Shown: positions 17,671 through 27,060, numbered from the stretch's first letter. The stretch is 64,000 nt of DNA from Polaribacter filamentus (GCF_002943715.1 NZ_MQUA01000013.1:1915001-1979000); one strand, 5' to 3'. The notes: generated by a model from the sequence alone, not told the origin. Translations and numbers: made by a program.

Positions 17671-20076
17671 ATGACAAGAAGAATTAAAAAAGTAGCAATT
17701 ATTGGATCTGGTATTATGGGTTCTGGTATTGCGTGTCACTTTGCGAATATTGGTGTTGAAGTTCTTTTATTGGACATCGTTCCAAGAGAATTAAACGACA
17801 AAGAAGCAGCAATGGGACTTACGTTAAAAGACAAAGTAGTCCGCAATCGTTTAGTAAATGATGCTTTAATGACTTCTTTAAAGTCGAAGCCCTCTCCTAT
17901 TTATAAGCAAGAATTTGCAAGTAGAATAACTACGGGTAATCTAGAGGATGATATTGCTAAAGTTGCTGATGTAGATTGGATCATGGAAGTTGTTGTAGAA
18001 CGATTAGACATTAAAAAAGTCGTTTTCGAAAAATTAGAAAAATATAGAACTCCAGGAACTTTAATTACTTCAAACACTTCTGGAATTCCGATTAAATTTA
18101 TGAATGAAGGAAGAAGTGATGATTTCCAAAAGCATTTTGCGGTTACTCACTTTTTTAATCCACCAAGATATTTAAAACTTTTTGAAGTGGTTCCTGGACC
18201 AAATTGTAAGCAAGAAGTTACCGATTTCTTAATGATGTATGGTGATACATTTTTAGGTAAAACTTCAGTTTTAGCTAAAGATACACCAGCATTTATTGGA
18301 AACAGAATCGGAATTTTTGGCATCATGAGTTTATTTCATGTTGTAAAAGAGATGGATTTAACTATAGAGGAAGTAGATAAATTAACGGGTCCTGTTATTG
18401 GTCGCCCAAAATCTGCAACTTTTAGAACCATTGATGTTGTTGGTTTAGACACACTTGTTCATACAGCAAACGGTGTAAAGGACAATTGCCCTAATGACGA
18501 AATGAAAGACCAATTTGTAATTCCTGATTTTGTAAACCACATGATGGAAAACAAAATGTTAGGTAGCAAAACTGGCCAAGGTTTTTATAAAATGACCAAA
18601 GATGCTAAAGGAAATAGAAATATTTTATCCTTAGATTTAAAAACTTTAGAATATAGAGAAAAAAAATCTGCAAAATTCGCAACGTTAGAACTTACGAAAA
18701 CGATTGATAATGTTGTTGATCGCTTTAGAGTTTTAGTTGCAGGAAAAGATAAGGCTGGTGAATTTTATAGAAAAAGCTTCGCAGCAATGTTTGCATATGT
18801 TCAAAATAGAATTCCAGAAATTTCTGATGAAGTTTATAGAATTGATGATGGTTTAAGAGCTGGTTTTGGTTGGGAACACGGACCTTTTCAAATTTGGGAT
18901 GCCATTGGGGTTGCCAAAGGTGTTGAGCTAATGAAAGCGGAAGGTCATGAAATTGCCTCTTGGGTAACAGAAATGTTAGTAAAAGGAGAAACTTCTTTCT
19001 ATTCAATTAAAGAAGGCGCAACTCATTACTATGATATTCCAACAAAATCACAAGTTAAAAAACCGGGTCAAGATTCGTTTATCATTTTAGACAATATTAG
19101 AAAATCAAACGAAGTTTGGAAAAACTCAGGTGCAGTAATCGAAGATTTAGGTGACGGAATTTTAAACTTAGAATTCCAATCTAAAATGAATACAATCGGT
19201 GGTGATGTTTTAGCTGCCGTTAACAAAGCCATTGATTTAGCTGAAGAAAACTATCAAGGTTTAGTCATTGGAAATCAAGCAGCAAACTTTTCTGTGGGTG
19301 CAAATATTGGCATGATATTTATGATGGCTGCAGAGCAAGAATATGATGAGTTAAACATGGCAATCAAGTATTTTCAGGATACAATGATGCGCATGCGTTA
19401 TTCAGCAATTCCAACAATTTCTGCTCCTCACGGAATGGCTTTAGGCGGTGGTTGTGAAATATCATTACATGCAGATAAAGTAGTTGCAGCAGCAGAAACT
19501 TATATGGGATTAGTAGAATTTGGAGTTGGTGTAATCCCTGGTGGTGGTGGTTCTAAAGAAATGGCTTTAAGAGCATCCGATCTATTTCACAAAGGCGATG
19601 TTCAATTAAACGTTTTACAAGAGCATTTCTTAACAATTGGTATGGCAAAAGTAGCAACTTCTGCTTACGAAGCATTCGATTTAGGTTTATTACAAAAAGG
19701 AAAAGATGTAGTTGTAGTAAATAAAGACCGTCAAATTGCAGAGGCTAAAAAACATGCTTTAATAATGGCAGAAGCTGGTTATACACAACCTGTTAAACGC
19801 GATGATGTTTTAGTTCTTGGCAAACAAGCTTTGGGTATGTTTCTAGTAGGAACAGATTCTATGCATGATAGCAAATATATTTCTGCTCACGATCAAAAAA
19901 TTGCAAATAAACTTGCGTACGTAATGGCCGGAGGAGATTTATCAGAACCAACCAAAGTTACAGAACAGTATTTATTAGATCTAGAACGTGAAGCTTTCTT
20001 AAGTTTATGTACAGAACGTAAAACTTTAGAACGTATTCAACACATGTTAAAAACTGGTAAACCATTAAGAAACTAA
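17671..20076 (+). CDS. 3-hydroxyacyl-CoA dehydrogenase / enoyl-CoA hydratase fusion (FadN type)
   Basis: An 801-aa bifunctional enzyme for two steps of fatty-acid beta-oxidation. The N-terminal NAD-binding domain starts VAIIGSGIMGSGIACHFANIG and includes HFFNPPRYLKLFEVVPG with the catalytic His and DTPAFIGNRIG. The C-terminal half is a crotonase fold with the oxyanion-hole stretches NFSVGANIG and SAPHGMALGGGCE. The order (dehydrogenase first, hydratase second) matches B. subtilis FadN rather than E. coli FadB. Thiolase follows after 4 bp and acyl-CoA dehydrogenase after that. It is probably controlled by the upstream MarR. Confidence 0.92.
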   Translation: MTRRIKKVAIIGSGIMGSGIACHFANIGVEVLLLDIVPRELNDKEAAMGLTLKDKVVRNRLVNDALMTSLKSKPSPIYKQEFASRITTGNLEDDIAKVADVDWIMEVVVERLDIKKVVFEKLEKYRTPGTLITSNTSGIPIKFMNEGRSDDFQKHFAVTHFFNPPRYLKLFEVVPGPNCKQEVTDFLMMYGDTFLGKTSVLAKDTPAFIGNRIGIFGIMSLFHVVKEMDLTIEEVDKLTGPVIGRPKSATFRTIDVVGLDTLVHTANGVKDNCPNDEMKDQFVIPDFVNHMMENKMLGSKTGQGFYKMTKDAKGNRNILSLDLKTLEYREKKSAKFATLELTKTIDNVVDRFRVLVAGKDKAGEFYRKSFAAMFAYVQNRIPEISDEVYRIDDGLRAGFGWEHGPFQIWDAIGVAKGVELMKAEGHEIASWVTEMLVKGETSFYSIKEGATHYYDIPTKSQVKKPGQDSFIILDNIRKSNEVWKNSGAVIEDLGDGILNLEFQSKMNTIGGDVLAAVNKAIDLAEENYQGLVIGNQAANFSVGANIGMIFMMAAEQEYDELNMAIKYFQDTMMRMRYSAIPTISAPHGMALGGGCEISLHADKVVAAAETYMGLVEFGVGVIPGGGGSKEMALRASDLFHKGDVQLNVLQEHFLTIGMAKVATSAYEAFDLGLLQKGKDVVVVNKDRQIAEAKKHALIMAEAGYTQPVKRDDVLVLGKQALGMFLVGTDSMHDSKYISAHDQKIANKLAYVMAGGDLSEPTKVTEQYLLDLEREAFLSLCTERKTLERIQHMLKTGKPLRN

Positions 20077-20080
20077 GAAA

Positions 20081-21270
20081 ATGAAAACAGCATACATAGT
20101 AAAAGGATATAGAACAGCAGTTGCAAAAGCACCTAAAGGATTGTTCAGATTTAAAAGAGCAGATGAATTGGCGGCAGAAACCATCGAATATATGATGAAA
20201 GAATTGCCAGATTTCGACAAAAAGAGAATTGATGACGTTATTGTAGGAAATGCAATGCCAGAAGGTGCTCAAGGATTAAACATGGCACGATTAATCTCTC
20301 TAATGGGATTAAAAATTGAAGAAGTTCCTGGAGTTACTGTAAATCGTTTCTGTTCATCAGGATTAGAAACTATTGGTATGGCGGTTGCTAAAATCCAATC
20401 AGGAATGGCAGATTGTATTATTGCAGGTGGGGCAGAAAGCATGAGCTCTGTTCCTATGACCGGTTTTAAACCAGAATTAAATTATGATACAGTTGCCGCT
20501 GGTCATGAAGAATATTACTGGGGAATGGGAAATACAGCAGAAGCAGTTGCGAATGAATTTAATGTTTCGAGAAAAGACCAAGATGAGTTTGCCTTAAATT
20601 CTCATTTAAAAGCATTAAAAGCGCAAGCAGAAGGTCGTTTTGATTCTCAAATTGTACCTATTACTGTAAATCAAACGTATGTAGATGCGAATGGAAAAAA
20701 GTAATAAAATCATATGTTGTAAATAAAGATGAAGGTCCTCGTTTAGGTTCTAACCTTGAAGGTTTAGCAAGATTGCGTCCTGTTTTTGCTGCTGATGGAA
20801 GTGTAACCGCTGGTAATTCATCACAAATGAGTGATGGTGCAGCTTTTGTAATGGTAATGAGCGAAGACATGGTAAAAGAATTAAATCTTGAACCAATTGC
20901 AAGAATGGTAAGTTATGCTGCTGCAGGTGTACCGCCTAGAATTATGGGTATTGGCCCAGTTGCTGCAATTCCGAAAGCACTAAAACAAGCAGGTTTACAT
21001 CAAAATGATGTTGGCTTAATTGAATTAAATGAGGCCTTTGCTTCTCAGTCTTTAGCGGTTATTCGTGAGTTAGATTTAAATCCTGATATTATAAATGTAA
21101 ATGGTGGCGCTATTGCTTTAGGTCATCCTTTAGGCTGTACAGGTGCAAAATTATCGGTTCAATTATTTGATGAAATGCGCAAGCGTGATATGAAAAATAA
21201 ATACGGAATGGTAACGATGTGTGTTGGAACAGGTCAAGGTGCAGCAGGTATTTTCGAATTTTTAAATTAA
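20081..21270 (+). pseudogene. Acetyl-CoA C-acyltransferase (thiolase, FadA-like), one-base frameshift
   Basis: The thiolase is split by a frameshift. Frame 1 (20081-20704) has the nucleophile Cys in NRFCSSGLET and stops at TAATAA. The rest (from 20701, in the -1 frame) continues with V-I-K-S-Y-V-V and carries NEAFA, GHPLGCTGAK and the second catalytic Cys in MCVGTGQG. Joined, it is about 396 aa, the normal thiolase length. The break is at an A6 run (20695-20700) that reads A-AAA-AAG in frame. Seven A residues would restore the frame, and so would a -1 ribosomal slip. The operon position between FadN-type and acyl-CoA dehydrogenase genes argues that a working thiolase is needed. It cleaves 3-ketoacyl-CoA to acetyl-CoA. 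Confidence 0.85.
20695..20704 (+). other. A-AAA-AAG slippery heptamer followed by TAA stop in the thiolase gene
   Basis: The codons AAA AAG are preceded by A in the right phase for -1 slippage, as in E. coli dnaX, and are followed directly by TAATAA. It is either a lost A in a homopolymer or a recoding site. No strong downstream hairpin was recognised. Confidence 0.6.
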
Positions 21271-21296
21271 AAAAAACAAGATTAAAAACATATATA

Positions 21297-23105
21297 ATGG
21301 AAACAATAAATAAAGAAATCTTAAGGGGAGGACAATTCCTTGTAGTTGAAACAAAGTGTGAGGATGTATTTACTCCTGAAGATTTTTCAGAGGAGCAAAT
21401 AATGATGAAAGAAGCCGTTAAGGAATTTACAGAACGCGAAATCATTGCTCATAGAGATCGTTTTGAAGCCAAAGATTATGCACTTACCGAAGAAGTAATG
21501 AAAAAAGCAGGTGAACTTGGTTTTTTAGGTGTTGCTGTCCCCGAAGAATATGGAGGAATGGGAATGGGTTTCGTTTCTACAATGATTACTTGCGAATATA
21601 TTTCTAGTGGAAACGGTTCTTTAAGTACTGCTTTTGGTGCACATACAGGAATTGGTACTATGCCAATTACGTTATATGGATCAGAAGAACAAAAACAAAA
21701 ATATGTACCTAAATTAGCTACAGGAGAATGGATGGGCGCTTATTGTTTAACAGAACCAGGCGCAGGATCTGACGCTAATTCTGGGAAAACGATGGCAGAA
21801 CTTTCTGCGGATGGAACATCCTATAAAATTAACGGACAAAAAATGTGGATTTCAAATGCAGGTTTCTGTAATTTGATGATCGTTTTTGCGCGTATAGAAA
21901 AAGATAAAAATATTACTGGTTTTATCGTGGAATATGATGCTGCGAATCCAAATGGAATTACATTAGGCGAAGAAGAACACAAATTAGGAATTCGTGCAAG
22001 TTCTACACGTCAAGTATTTTTTAATGACACTGTTGTGCCTGCTGAGAATATGTTATCTGTAAGAGGTGGTGGATTTAAAATTGCTGTAAATGCGTTAAAT
22101 GTTGGTCGTATTAAATTAGCTGCAGCCTGTTTAGATTCTCAAAGAAGAGTTTTAGAAACAGCACTAAAGTATGCTACTGAGCGTAAACAATTTAATACTG
22201 CCATTGCAGATTTTGGTGCAATCAAATCAAAATTAGCAGAAATGGCAACCAATACGTATGCTGGTGAATCTGCTAGTTATAGAGCTGCAAAAAATATTGA
22301 AGATAGAATTGCTATGAGAATAGCTCAAGGAAACTCTCATCAAGAAGCAGAATTAAAAGGGGTAGAAGAATATGCTATTGAATGCTCTATTCTAAAAGTA
22401 ACAGTTTCTGAAGATGTACAAGCTTGTGCAGACGAAGGAATTCAAATTTTTGGAGGAATGGGCTTCTCTGAAGAAACACCTATGGAAGCTGCTTGGAGAG
22501 ATTCACGTATTGCACGTATTTACGAAGGAACTAATGAAATTAATAGAATGCTTTCTGTAGGGATGCTAATTAAAAAAGCGATGACAGGTCATGTAGATTT
22601 ATTGGGTCCTGCAACTGCAGTTGCCGAAGAATTAATGGGAATTCCTTCTTTTGATACTCCAGATTATTCGCAATTATTTGCTGAAGAAAAAGAAATGATT
22701 GCCAAATTGAAAAAAGTTTTCTTAATGGTAGCAGGCTCTGCAATTCAAAAATATGGTGCAGAATTAAATAGTCATCAACAGTTATTAATGACTACTGCCG
22801 ATATTTTAAATGAAGTTTATATGGCCGAATCTACACTTTTACGTGCAGAGAAAAATGCAAAACGTTTTGGAGAAGAAGCACAAGCCGGACAAATTGCAAT
22901 GGCAAAACTGTATTTATATAATGCTGTAGATATTATTGCAAAAAATGGTAAAGAAGGTATTATTTCTTTTGCTGAGGGCGATGAACAAAGAATGTTATTA
23001 ATGGGCTTAAAGCGTTTTACTAAATACGCAAACTACCCTAACGTAATTGAGTTAAGAAATTTCATTGCAGAAAAATTAAAAGCAGAAAATAAATACTGTT
23101 TTTAA
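21297..23105 (+). CDS. Acyl-CoA dehydrogenase family protein
   Basis: A 602-aa flavoenzyme for the first oxidation step of beta-oxidation. The start is the ATG at 21297 (METINKEILRGGQF); the frame is open further upstream but only over the end of the thiolase gene. The core ACAD domain shows AYCLTEPGAGSDA and KMWISNAGF (FAD and substrate contacts), and YEGTNEINRM with the C-terminal core motif. About 200 extra C-terminal residues form a second helical domain, as in the long (about 600 aa) VLCAD-like bacterial members. The gene ends at a terminator and closes the marR-controlled operon. Confidence 0.92.
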   Translation: METINKEILRGGQFLVVETKCEDVFTPEDFSEEQIMMKEAVKEFTEREIIAHRDRFEAKDYALTEEVMKKAGELGFLGVAVPEEYGGMGMGFVSTMITCEYISSGNGSLSTAFGAHTGIGTMPITLYGSEEQKQKYVPKLATGEWMGAYCLTEPGAGSDANSGKTMAELSADGTSYKINGQKMWISNAGFCNLMIVFARIEKDKNITGFIVEYDAANPNGITLGEEEHKLGIRASSTRQVFFNDTVVPAENMLSVRGGGFKIAVNALNVGRIKLAAACLDSQRRVLETALKYATERKQFNTAIADFGAIKSKLAEMATNTYAGESASYRAAKNIEDRIAMRIAQGNSHQEAELKGVEEYAIECSILKVTVSEDVQACADEGIQIFGGMGFSEETPMEAAWRDSRIARIYEGTNEINRMLSVGMLIKKAMTGHVDLLGPATAVAEELMGIPSFDTPDYSQLFAEEKEMIAKLKKVFLMVAGSAIQKYGAELNSHQQLLMTTADILNEVYMAESTLLRAEKNAKRFGEEAQAGQIAMAKLYLYNAVDIIAKNGKEGIISFAEGDEQRMLLMGLKRFTKYANYPNVIELRNFIAEKLKAENKYCF

Positions 23106-23148
23106 CGATATTTAACTTAATAAAAGTTTTAAAATTAGTTGTTTGTAC

Positions 23149-23180
23149 AAAAAGACCATTTTAATAAATGGTCTTTTTTT
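23149..23180 (+). terminator. Rho-independent terminator of beta-oxidation operon
   Basis: Stem AAAAAGACCATTT / AAATGGTCTTTTT with loop TAAT and a T-run. Confidence 0.9.
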
Positions 23181-23188
23181 TATCTTTG
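23181..23188 (+). promoter_or_regulatory. -7 promoter box TATCTTTG before a 31-aa ORF
   Basis: TAnnTTTG match directly after the terminator T-run, with 28 nt to the ATG at 23217. Confidence 0.45.
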
Positions 23189-23216
23189 TTTAATGTTCAT
23201 CAAATAAAGAACAAAA

Positions 23217-23312
23217 ATGAAAAAATATTATTCAACTATCGCTGCATCCTTATTAATTCTATGCAGCCCCAGCAAGCCTAAAGAGATTGAAATTGACATT
23301 AAAAAGGAGTAA
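23217..23312 (+). CDS. Tiny lipoprotein-like peptide (31 aa), hypothetical
   Basis: ATG to TAA encodes 31 aa: a basic start (MKKYYS), a hydrophobic stretch ending in Cys (IAASLLILC) and a short charged tail (SPSKPKEIEIDIKKE). The layout is that of a lipoprotein signal peptide with a very short mature part, although the lipobox (LILC) is atypical. It has its own TAnnTTTG box and lies between two terminated transcription units. It could be a genuine small lipoprotein or the remnant of a larger one. The 202 bp after it (23313-23514) hold no further gene, only the promoter of the next. Confidence 0.35.
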   Translation: MKKYYSTIAASLLILCSPSKPKEIEIDIKKE

Positions 23313-23484
23313 TAAAGTGATCCTAATCAGTAAAAAAGATGATTTTTAAAATTGGAACATCTCATTTTTATCAAATTCTTATTATTCCTATTAAAAATAT
23401 TATTTTTTAGATTCTAATAATAAGGAAAGAATTTTATTTAAAATTTATTTTTTATTTTTTGCACCACAATCCATTTAATATCAA

Positions 23485-23492
23485 TACTTTTG
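23485..23492 (+). promoter_or_regulatory. Promoter: TTTG at 23458-23461, N23, TACTTTTG
   Basis: The -7 box TACTTTTG is an exact TAnnTTTG match 22 nt before the ATG at 23515. A TTTG lies 23 nt upstream and could be the -33 element. Confidence 0.55.
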
Positions 23493-23514
23493 CACGCAAT
23501 TTGAAAATACATAA

Positions 23515-23961
23515 ATGAAGCGTATAAAAGAATACAAAAAACTATTTAAAATAGAAGGTGCTATTGATTTGAAAGAATTAAAGACATCTTATAGAAGCTT
23601 AGTTAAAGAATGGCATCCAGATAAATTTCAAGATGATGCTAAAAAAGAAGAGGCGGATATAGTTAGCACTCAAATTATAGATGGGTATCATTTTCTGGTA
23701 AGTATTGCTCCTGAAACTAAAGCCGCTAATTTAGAGGAATACAAAACTACAATTACAGAGTTTCAAGTAGCAGATTGGCATCACAAAAGTATGTTGTTAG
23801 AAGTAACATTTACTGATGGTAATAAATACGAATATTTTGGAGTTAGTAAGATTTTATTCGGAAAGTTTGTGAACGCTAAATCTATGAATAATTTTGGTAA
23901 AAGAAATATTTTCAATTCTTTTATCTATCGAAAGTCTATGAAAGCTTCTGTAGAAGTTTAA
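23515..23961 (+). CDS. J-domain protein with C-terminal KTSC domain
   Basis: A 148-aa protein in two parts. Residues about 1-65 look like a J-domain, with KEWHPDKF carrying the H-P-D tripeptide that stimulates DnaK ATPase. Residues about 85-140 match the KTSC domain (HHKSMLLEVTFTDGNKYEYFGV...LFGKFVNAKSMNNFGKRNIF), a small domain also found at the C-terminus of some lysyl-tRNA synthetases. The combination suggests an Hsp70 co-chaperone with a dedicated cargo domain, but the client is unknown. Monocistronic: own promoter before, bidirectional terminator after. Confidence 0.75.
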   Translation: MKRIKEYKKLFKIEGAIDLKELKTSYRSLVKEWHPDKFQDDAKKEEADIVSTQIIDGYHFLVSIAPETKAANLEEYKTTITEFQVADWHHKSMLLEVTFTDGNKYEYFGVSKILFGKFVNAKSMNNFGKRNIFNSFIYRKSMKASVEV

Positions 23962-24028
23962 GCTTTTATCTTCCCTGCAAAAAGCAGGAATCCATAAATA
24001 AAGATTGTTTTGTTCCTGGCAATAAGGC

Positions 24029-24068
24029 AAAAAAAGAGATTACTTTAATAGTAATCTCTTTTTTTTTT
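24029..24068. terminator. Bidirectional terminator between the KTSC gene and trxB
   Basis: Stem AGAGATTACT / AGTAATCTCT with loop TTAAT, flanked by A-run and T-run, so it works from both sides of the convergent pair. A weaker hairpin CCTGC-AAAAA-GCAGG precedes it near 23975. Confidence 0.85.
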
Positions 24069-24088
24069 ATCAAAATGCAACTAAATTG

Positions 24089-25036
24089 CTATTCTAAAGA
24101 ACCTAAATAACGTTCTGCATCTAGCGCAGCCATGCAGCCTGTTCCTGCAGCTGTTACAGCTTGTCGATACTCTTTATCTTGAATATCTCCAGCAGCAAAG
24201 ACTCCTGGTAGATTCGTTTTTGTAGTTTTACCTTTGGTGATTAAATATCCCGTTTTATCCATCTCTAAAACACCTTTGAATAAATCTGAATTTGGTGTAT
24301 GCCCTATTGCAATAAAGACTCCTGTTACAGGAATTTCAATGACTTCTTTGGTTTGATTATTTATTGCTCTAACACCTTCCACAACATTAGTTCCTAAAAC
24401 CTCCTCAATTTCTGTATTGTATAAAACTTCAATATTTTTAGTTTTCTCAACTCTATGTTGCATTGCTTTAGATGCCCTCATAAAATCTTTACGCACCAAT
24501 ATAGTAACTTTACTACAAATATTTGATAAATACGTAGCTTCTTCTGCTGCCGTATCCCCTGCTCCTACAACTACAACATCTTGCCCTTTATAGAAAAAAC
24601 CATCGCAGGTAGCACAAGCAGAAACTCCGCCGCCAATTAAACGTTGCTCACTTTCTATTCCTAAATATTTTGCAGTTGCACCAGTACTTATAATGATTGT
24701 TTCAGCCTCAATATGTTTGGTTTCATCAACAATCACTTTATGAATTCCACCAACTTTTTCACTTAAATCAACTTTCGTTACCATTCCGAAACGAACTTCT
24801 GTTCCAAAACGTTCTGCTTGTTTCTTAAGGTCTTCCATCATTGCTGGTCCATCCGTACCATCTGCGTAACCAGGAAAATTATCAACTTCTGTTGTAGTTG
24901 TTAACTGACCTCCCATTTGCATTCCTGTATACATTATTGGTTTCATATCTGCTCTAGCTGCATAAATAGCAGCTGTGTAACCTGCCGGTCCAGATCCTAT
25001 AATTAAACATTTAATTTTTTCTATTGTATCTGACAT
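24089..25036 (-). CDS. trxB: Thioredoxin-disulfide reductase
   Basis: A 315-aa NADPH-dependent flavoenzyme that reduces thioredoxin. The FAD motif is IIGSGPAGYTAAIYAARA, the redox-active site CATCDG (about residues 139-144), the NADPH motif VVGAGDTAAEEATYL, and the C-terminal FAD contact GVFAAGDIQDKEYRQAVTAAG. Length is typical. It is alone on its strand, with a TACTTTTG box upstream, and probably serves the thioredoxin encoded at 8993-9301. Confidence 0.95.
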   Translation of the reverse strand: MSDTIEKIKCLIIGSGPAGYTAAIYAARADMKPIMYTGMQMGGQLTTTTEVDNFPGYADGTDGPAMMEDLKKQAERFGTEVRFGMVTKVDLSEKVGGIHKVIVDETKHIEAETIIISTGATAKYLGIESEQRLIGGGVSACATCDGFFYKGQDVVVVGAGDTAAEEATYLSNICSKVTILVRKDFMRASKAMQHRVEKTKNIEVLYNTEIEEVLGTNVVEGVRAINNQTKEVIEIPVTGVFIAIGHTPNSDLFKGVLEMDKTGYLITKGKTTKTNLPGVFAAGDIQDKEYRQAVTAAGTGCMAALDAERYLGSLE

Positions 25037-25062
25037 AATTATTGTGTATCAATTTAGAAGCG

Positions 25063-25070
25063 CAAAAGTA
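25063..25070 (-). promoter_or_regulatory. -7 promoter box TACTTTTG for trxB
   Basis: Plus-strand CAAAAGTA reads TACTTTTG on the minus strand, with 26 nt to the trxB ATG. Confidence 0.55.
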
Positions 25071-25174
25071 TCGTTTTTTGATTCTCATAAGATCGAATGT
25101 TTATAAGTTTTTATAATGAAAACATAAGCAGATGTAATTAAAGTTTTTTAATGATGAATATTTGAAACAATTAA

Positions 25175-25204
25175 TTGCATTTGTATAAAAACAATGTATC
25201 TTTG
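25175..25204 (+). promoter_or_regulatory. tRNA-Pro promoter, TTG-N19-TATCTTTG
   Basis: TTG (25175-25177), 19 bases, then TATCTTTG (25197-25204): both elements of the Bacteroidota consensus at proper spacing, 25 nt before the tRNA. Confidence 0.7.
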
Positions 25205-25229
25205 CAGTCCTTAAATGAGTAATCATTTT

Positions 25230-25304
25230 CGGGGTGTAGCGTAGCCCGGTCATCGCGCCTCGTTTGGGACGAGGAGGTCGCAGGTTCGAATCCTGCCACC
25301 CCGA
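25230..25304 (+). tRNA. tRNA-Pro (anticodon UGG)
   Basis: A full cloverleaf can be drawn. The acceptor stem is CGGGGTG / CACCCCG with discriminator A. The D stem is GCG / CGC. The anticodon stem CCTCG / CGAGG holds loop TTTGGGA, which gives anticodon TGG. The T-arm is GCAGG-TTCGAAT-CCTGC. The CCA end is not encoded. Confidence 0.95.
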
Positions 25305-25328
25305 CTAAAATTAAGACCAATAGAAACT

Positions 25329-25362
25329 AAAACCTTGTAAATCGTATGATTTACAAGGTTTT
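25329..25362 (+). terminator. Rho-independent terminator after tRNA-Pro
   Basis: Stem AAAACCTTGTAAATC / GATTTACAAGGTTTT with loop GTAT. It can also act for the minus-strand symporter gene ending at 25414. Confidence 0.85.
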
Positions 25363-25413
25363 ATGGTTTTTAGGCTATAATAAGAGTTGATTCAATATGA
25401 TTTAATTTTTTCT

Positions 25414-27060
25414 TTAAGCAAAATAAATATATATGCTTATTACAATAACACAAATTGCAATACTAACTTGTTTTACATATTTCCATGGTGTAATATCTAC
25501 TTGTTCTGTGTAATGTTCAACATAGGCAATTTCTCTTGGTTTTATTTTTCCAATAATCAACATAATAATTATATTTAATACAAATAGAATTGCCATAATA
25601 TCTAAAAAATGAGGATACGCCTGAGCTTCTACGAGTGCTAAACCGGCTTTATCTGTAATCCCAGAGTTTTTAGCGCTTTCTAAAGCATTGCTAACAAAAT
25701 ATGGTTGCAGAATAAACTGACTAATTATATACAGCAAACAGCCAGAAGCTAAACCTATTTTGGCAGCAATTGCAGGTACTCTTTTTGTTAAATAACCAAC
25801 CACAATAATTGTTAAGATAGGAATACTGTAGATACCATTTATTTCTTGAAGATAATCAAATAAACTTCCTGCTTTTGCTATTAGAGGCGCAATAAACATT
25901 GAGGCAATTGCCAAAAAAATTCCAAATATTTTCCCATACTTTACAACCGTTTTCTCTTCTGCATTTTTATTAATATGTTGTTTGTAAATATCTATTCCAA
26001 ATAAGGTAACAGAACTATTTAATACACTATTAAAAGAACTTAATATTGCTCCGAATAAAACAGCTGCAAAAAAACCAACAAAAGAACTTGGTAGTACTTC
26101 TTTAACCAACATTGGATAGGCACTATCTACATTTTCTAAATTCCCTTCAAAAATATGGTATGCTATTAAACCTGGCAAAACAACGATGATAGGTCCTAAA
26201 ATTTTTATAAAAGAAGCCAGTAAAAGACCTTTTTGACCTTCTTTTAAATCTTTTGCTCCCAAGGCACGTTGAATTATTTGCTGGTTTGTTCCCCAATAGA
26301 ATAACTGCACCAACATCATCCCTGTAAAAATTGTATGAAAAGGAACTGGATCTGTTTTTGTACCAATGGAATTAAATTTCTCAGGATTTTCTGCAGTTAA
26401 TATAGATAATCCATTAAGTAAGTCACCATCACCAATAATTAATAATCCGAAAAAAGGAATTAATATTCCTCCTATTAATAATCCGATTGCATTTATAGAA
26501 TCTGAAACTACTACTGCTTTTAATCCTCCAAAAACGGCATAAATAGCTCCTATAATTCCTATTCCCCAAACACAAATCCAAATAGATTGATCATGCGAAA
26601 TATTTAGCAATTTAGGTACATCAAACATACCGCTAATAGCCAATGAGCCCGAATACAATATCACTGGTAATAACACTACGACATACCCTGATAAAAATAA
26701 AATGGACGTTAGTGTTTTTGTTGATGTATCATATCTTTTCTCTAAAAAACCTGGAATAGTTGTTAGTCCGCCTTTTAAATATCTGGGCAATAAAAACAAA
26801 GCTGTTACCACCATCGCAATCGCAGCTAAGGTTTCCCAAACCATTACAGACAATCCGTTTTGGTATGCAGAACCATTTAAACCTACAATTTGCTCTGTAG
26901 ACAGGTTTGTTAAAAGTAATGAACCTGCAATGACTACTGCTGTTAAACTTCGACCACCTAGAAAATAGCCGTCTGATGTTGATTCTTTTGTTTTTCTTGT
27001 CGCCAAGTAAGAGATGACGCCCACAAGCACTGTAAATGCTATAAATGTTAAAAATTGCAT
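25414..27060 (-). CDS. Sodium/solute symporter (SSS family, SGLT-like)
   Basis: A 548-aa inner-membrane protein with about 13-14 hydrophobic helices. It has the SSS features YFLGGRSLT near helix 1, N-L-S-T-E-Q-I-V-G-L-N-G in the first transmembrane pair, and FWGTNQQIIQRALGAK, which is characteristic of SGLT-type Na+/sugar symporters such as Vibrio SGLT. As the last gene of the PUL it probably imports the monosaccharide (glucose or galactose type) released in the periplasm. A 77-bp gap separates it from the preceding enzyme gene. Confidence 0.88.
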   Translation of the reverse strand: MQFLTFIAFTVLVGVISYLATRKTKESTSDGYFLGGRSLTAVVIAGSLLLTNLSTEQIVGLNGSAYQNGLSVMVWETLAAIAMVVTALFLLPRYLKGGLTTIPGFLEKRYDTSTKTLTSILFLSGYVVVLLPVILYSGSLAISGMFDVPKLLNISHDQSIWICVWGIGIIGAIYAVFGGLKAVVVSDSINAIGLLIGGILIPFFGLLIIGDGDLLNGLSILTAENPEKFNSIGTKTDPVPFHTIFTGMMLVQLFYWGTNQQIIQRALGAKDLKEGQKGLLLASFIKILGPIIVVLPGLIAYHIFEGNLENVDSAYPMLVKEVLPSSFVGFFAAVLFGAILSSFNSVLNSSVTLFGIDIYKQHINKNAEEKTVVKYGKIFGIFLAIASMFIAPLIAKAGSLFDYLQEINGIYSIPILTIIVVGYLTKRVPAIAAKIGLASGCLLYIISQFILQPYFVSNALESAKNSGITDKAGLALVEAQAYPHFLDIMAILFVLNIIIMLIIGKIKPREIAYVEHYTEQVDITPWKYVKQVSIAICVIVISIYIYFA

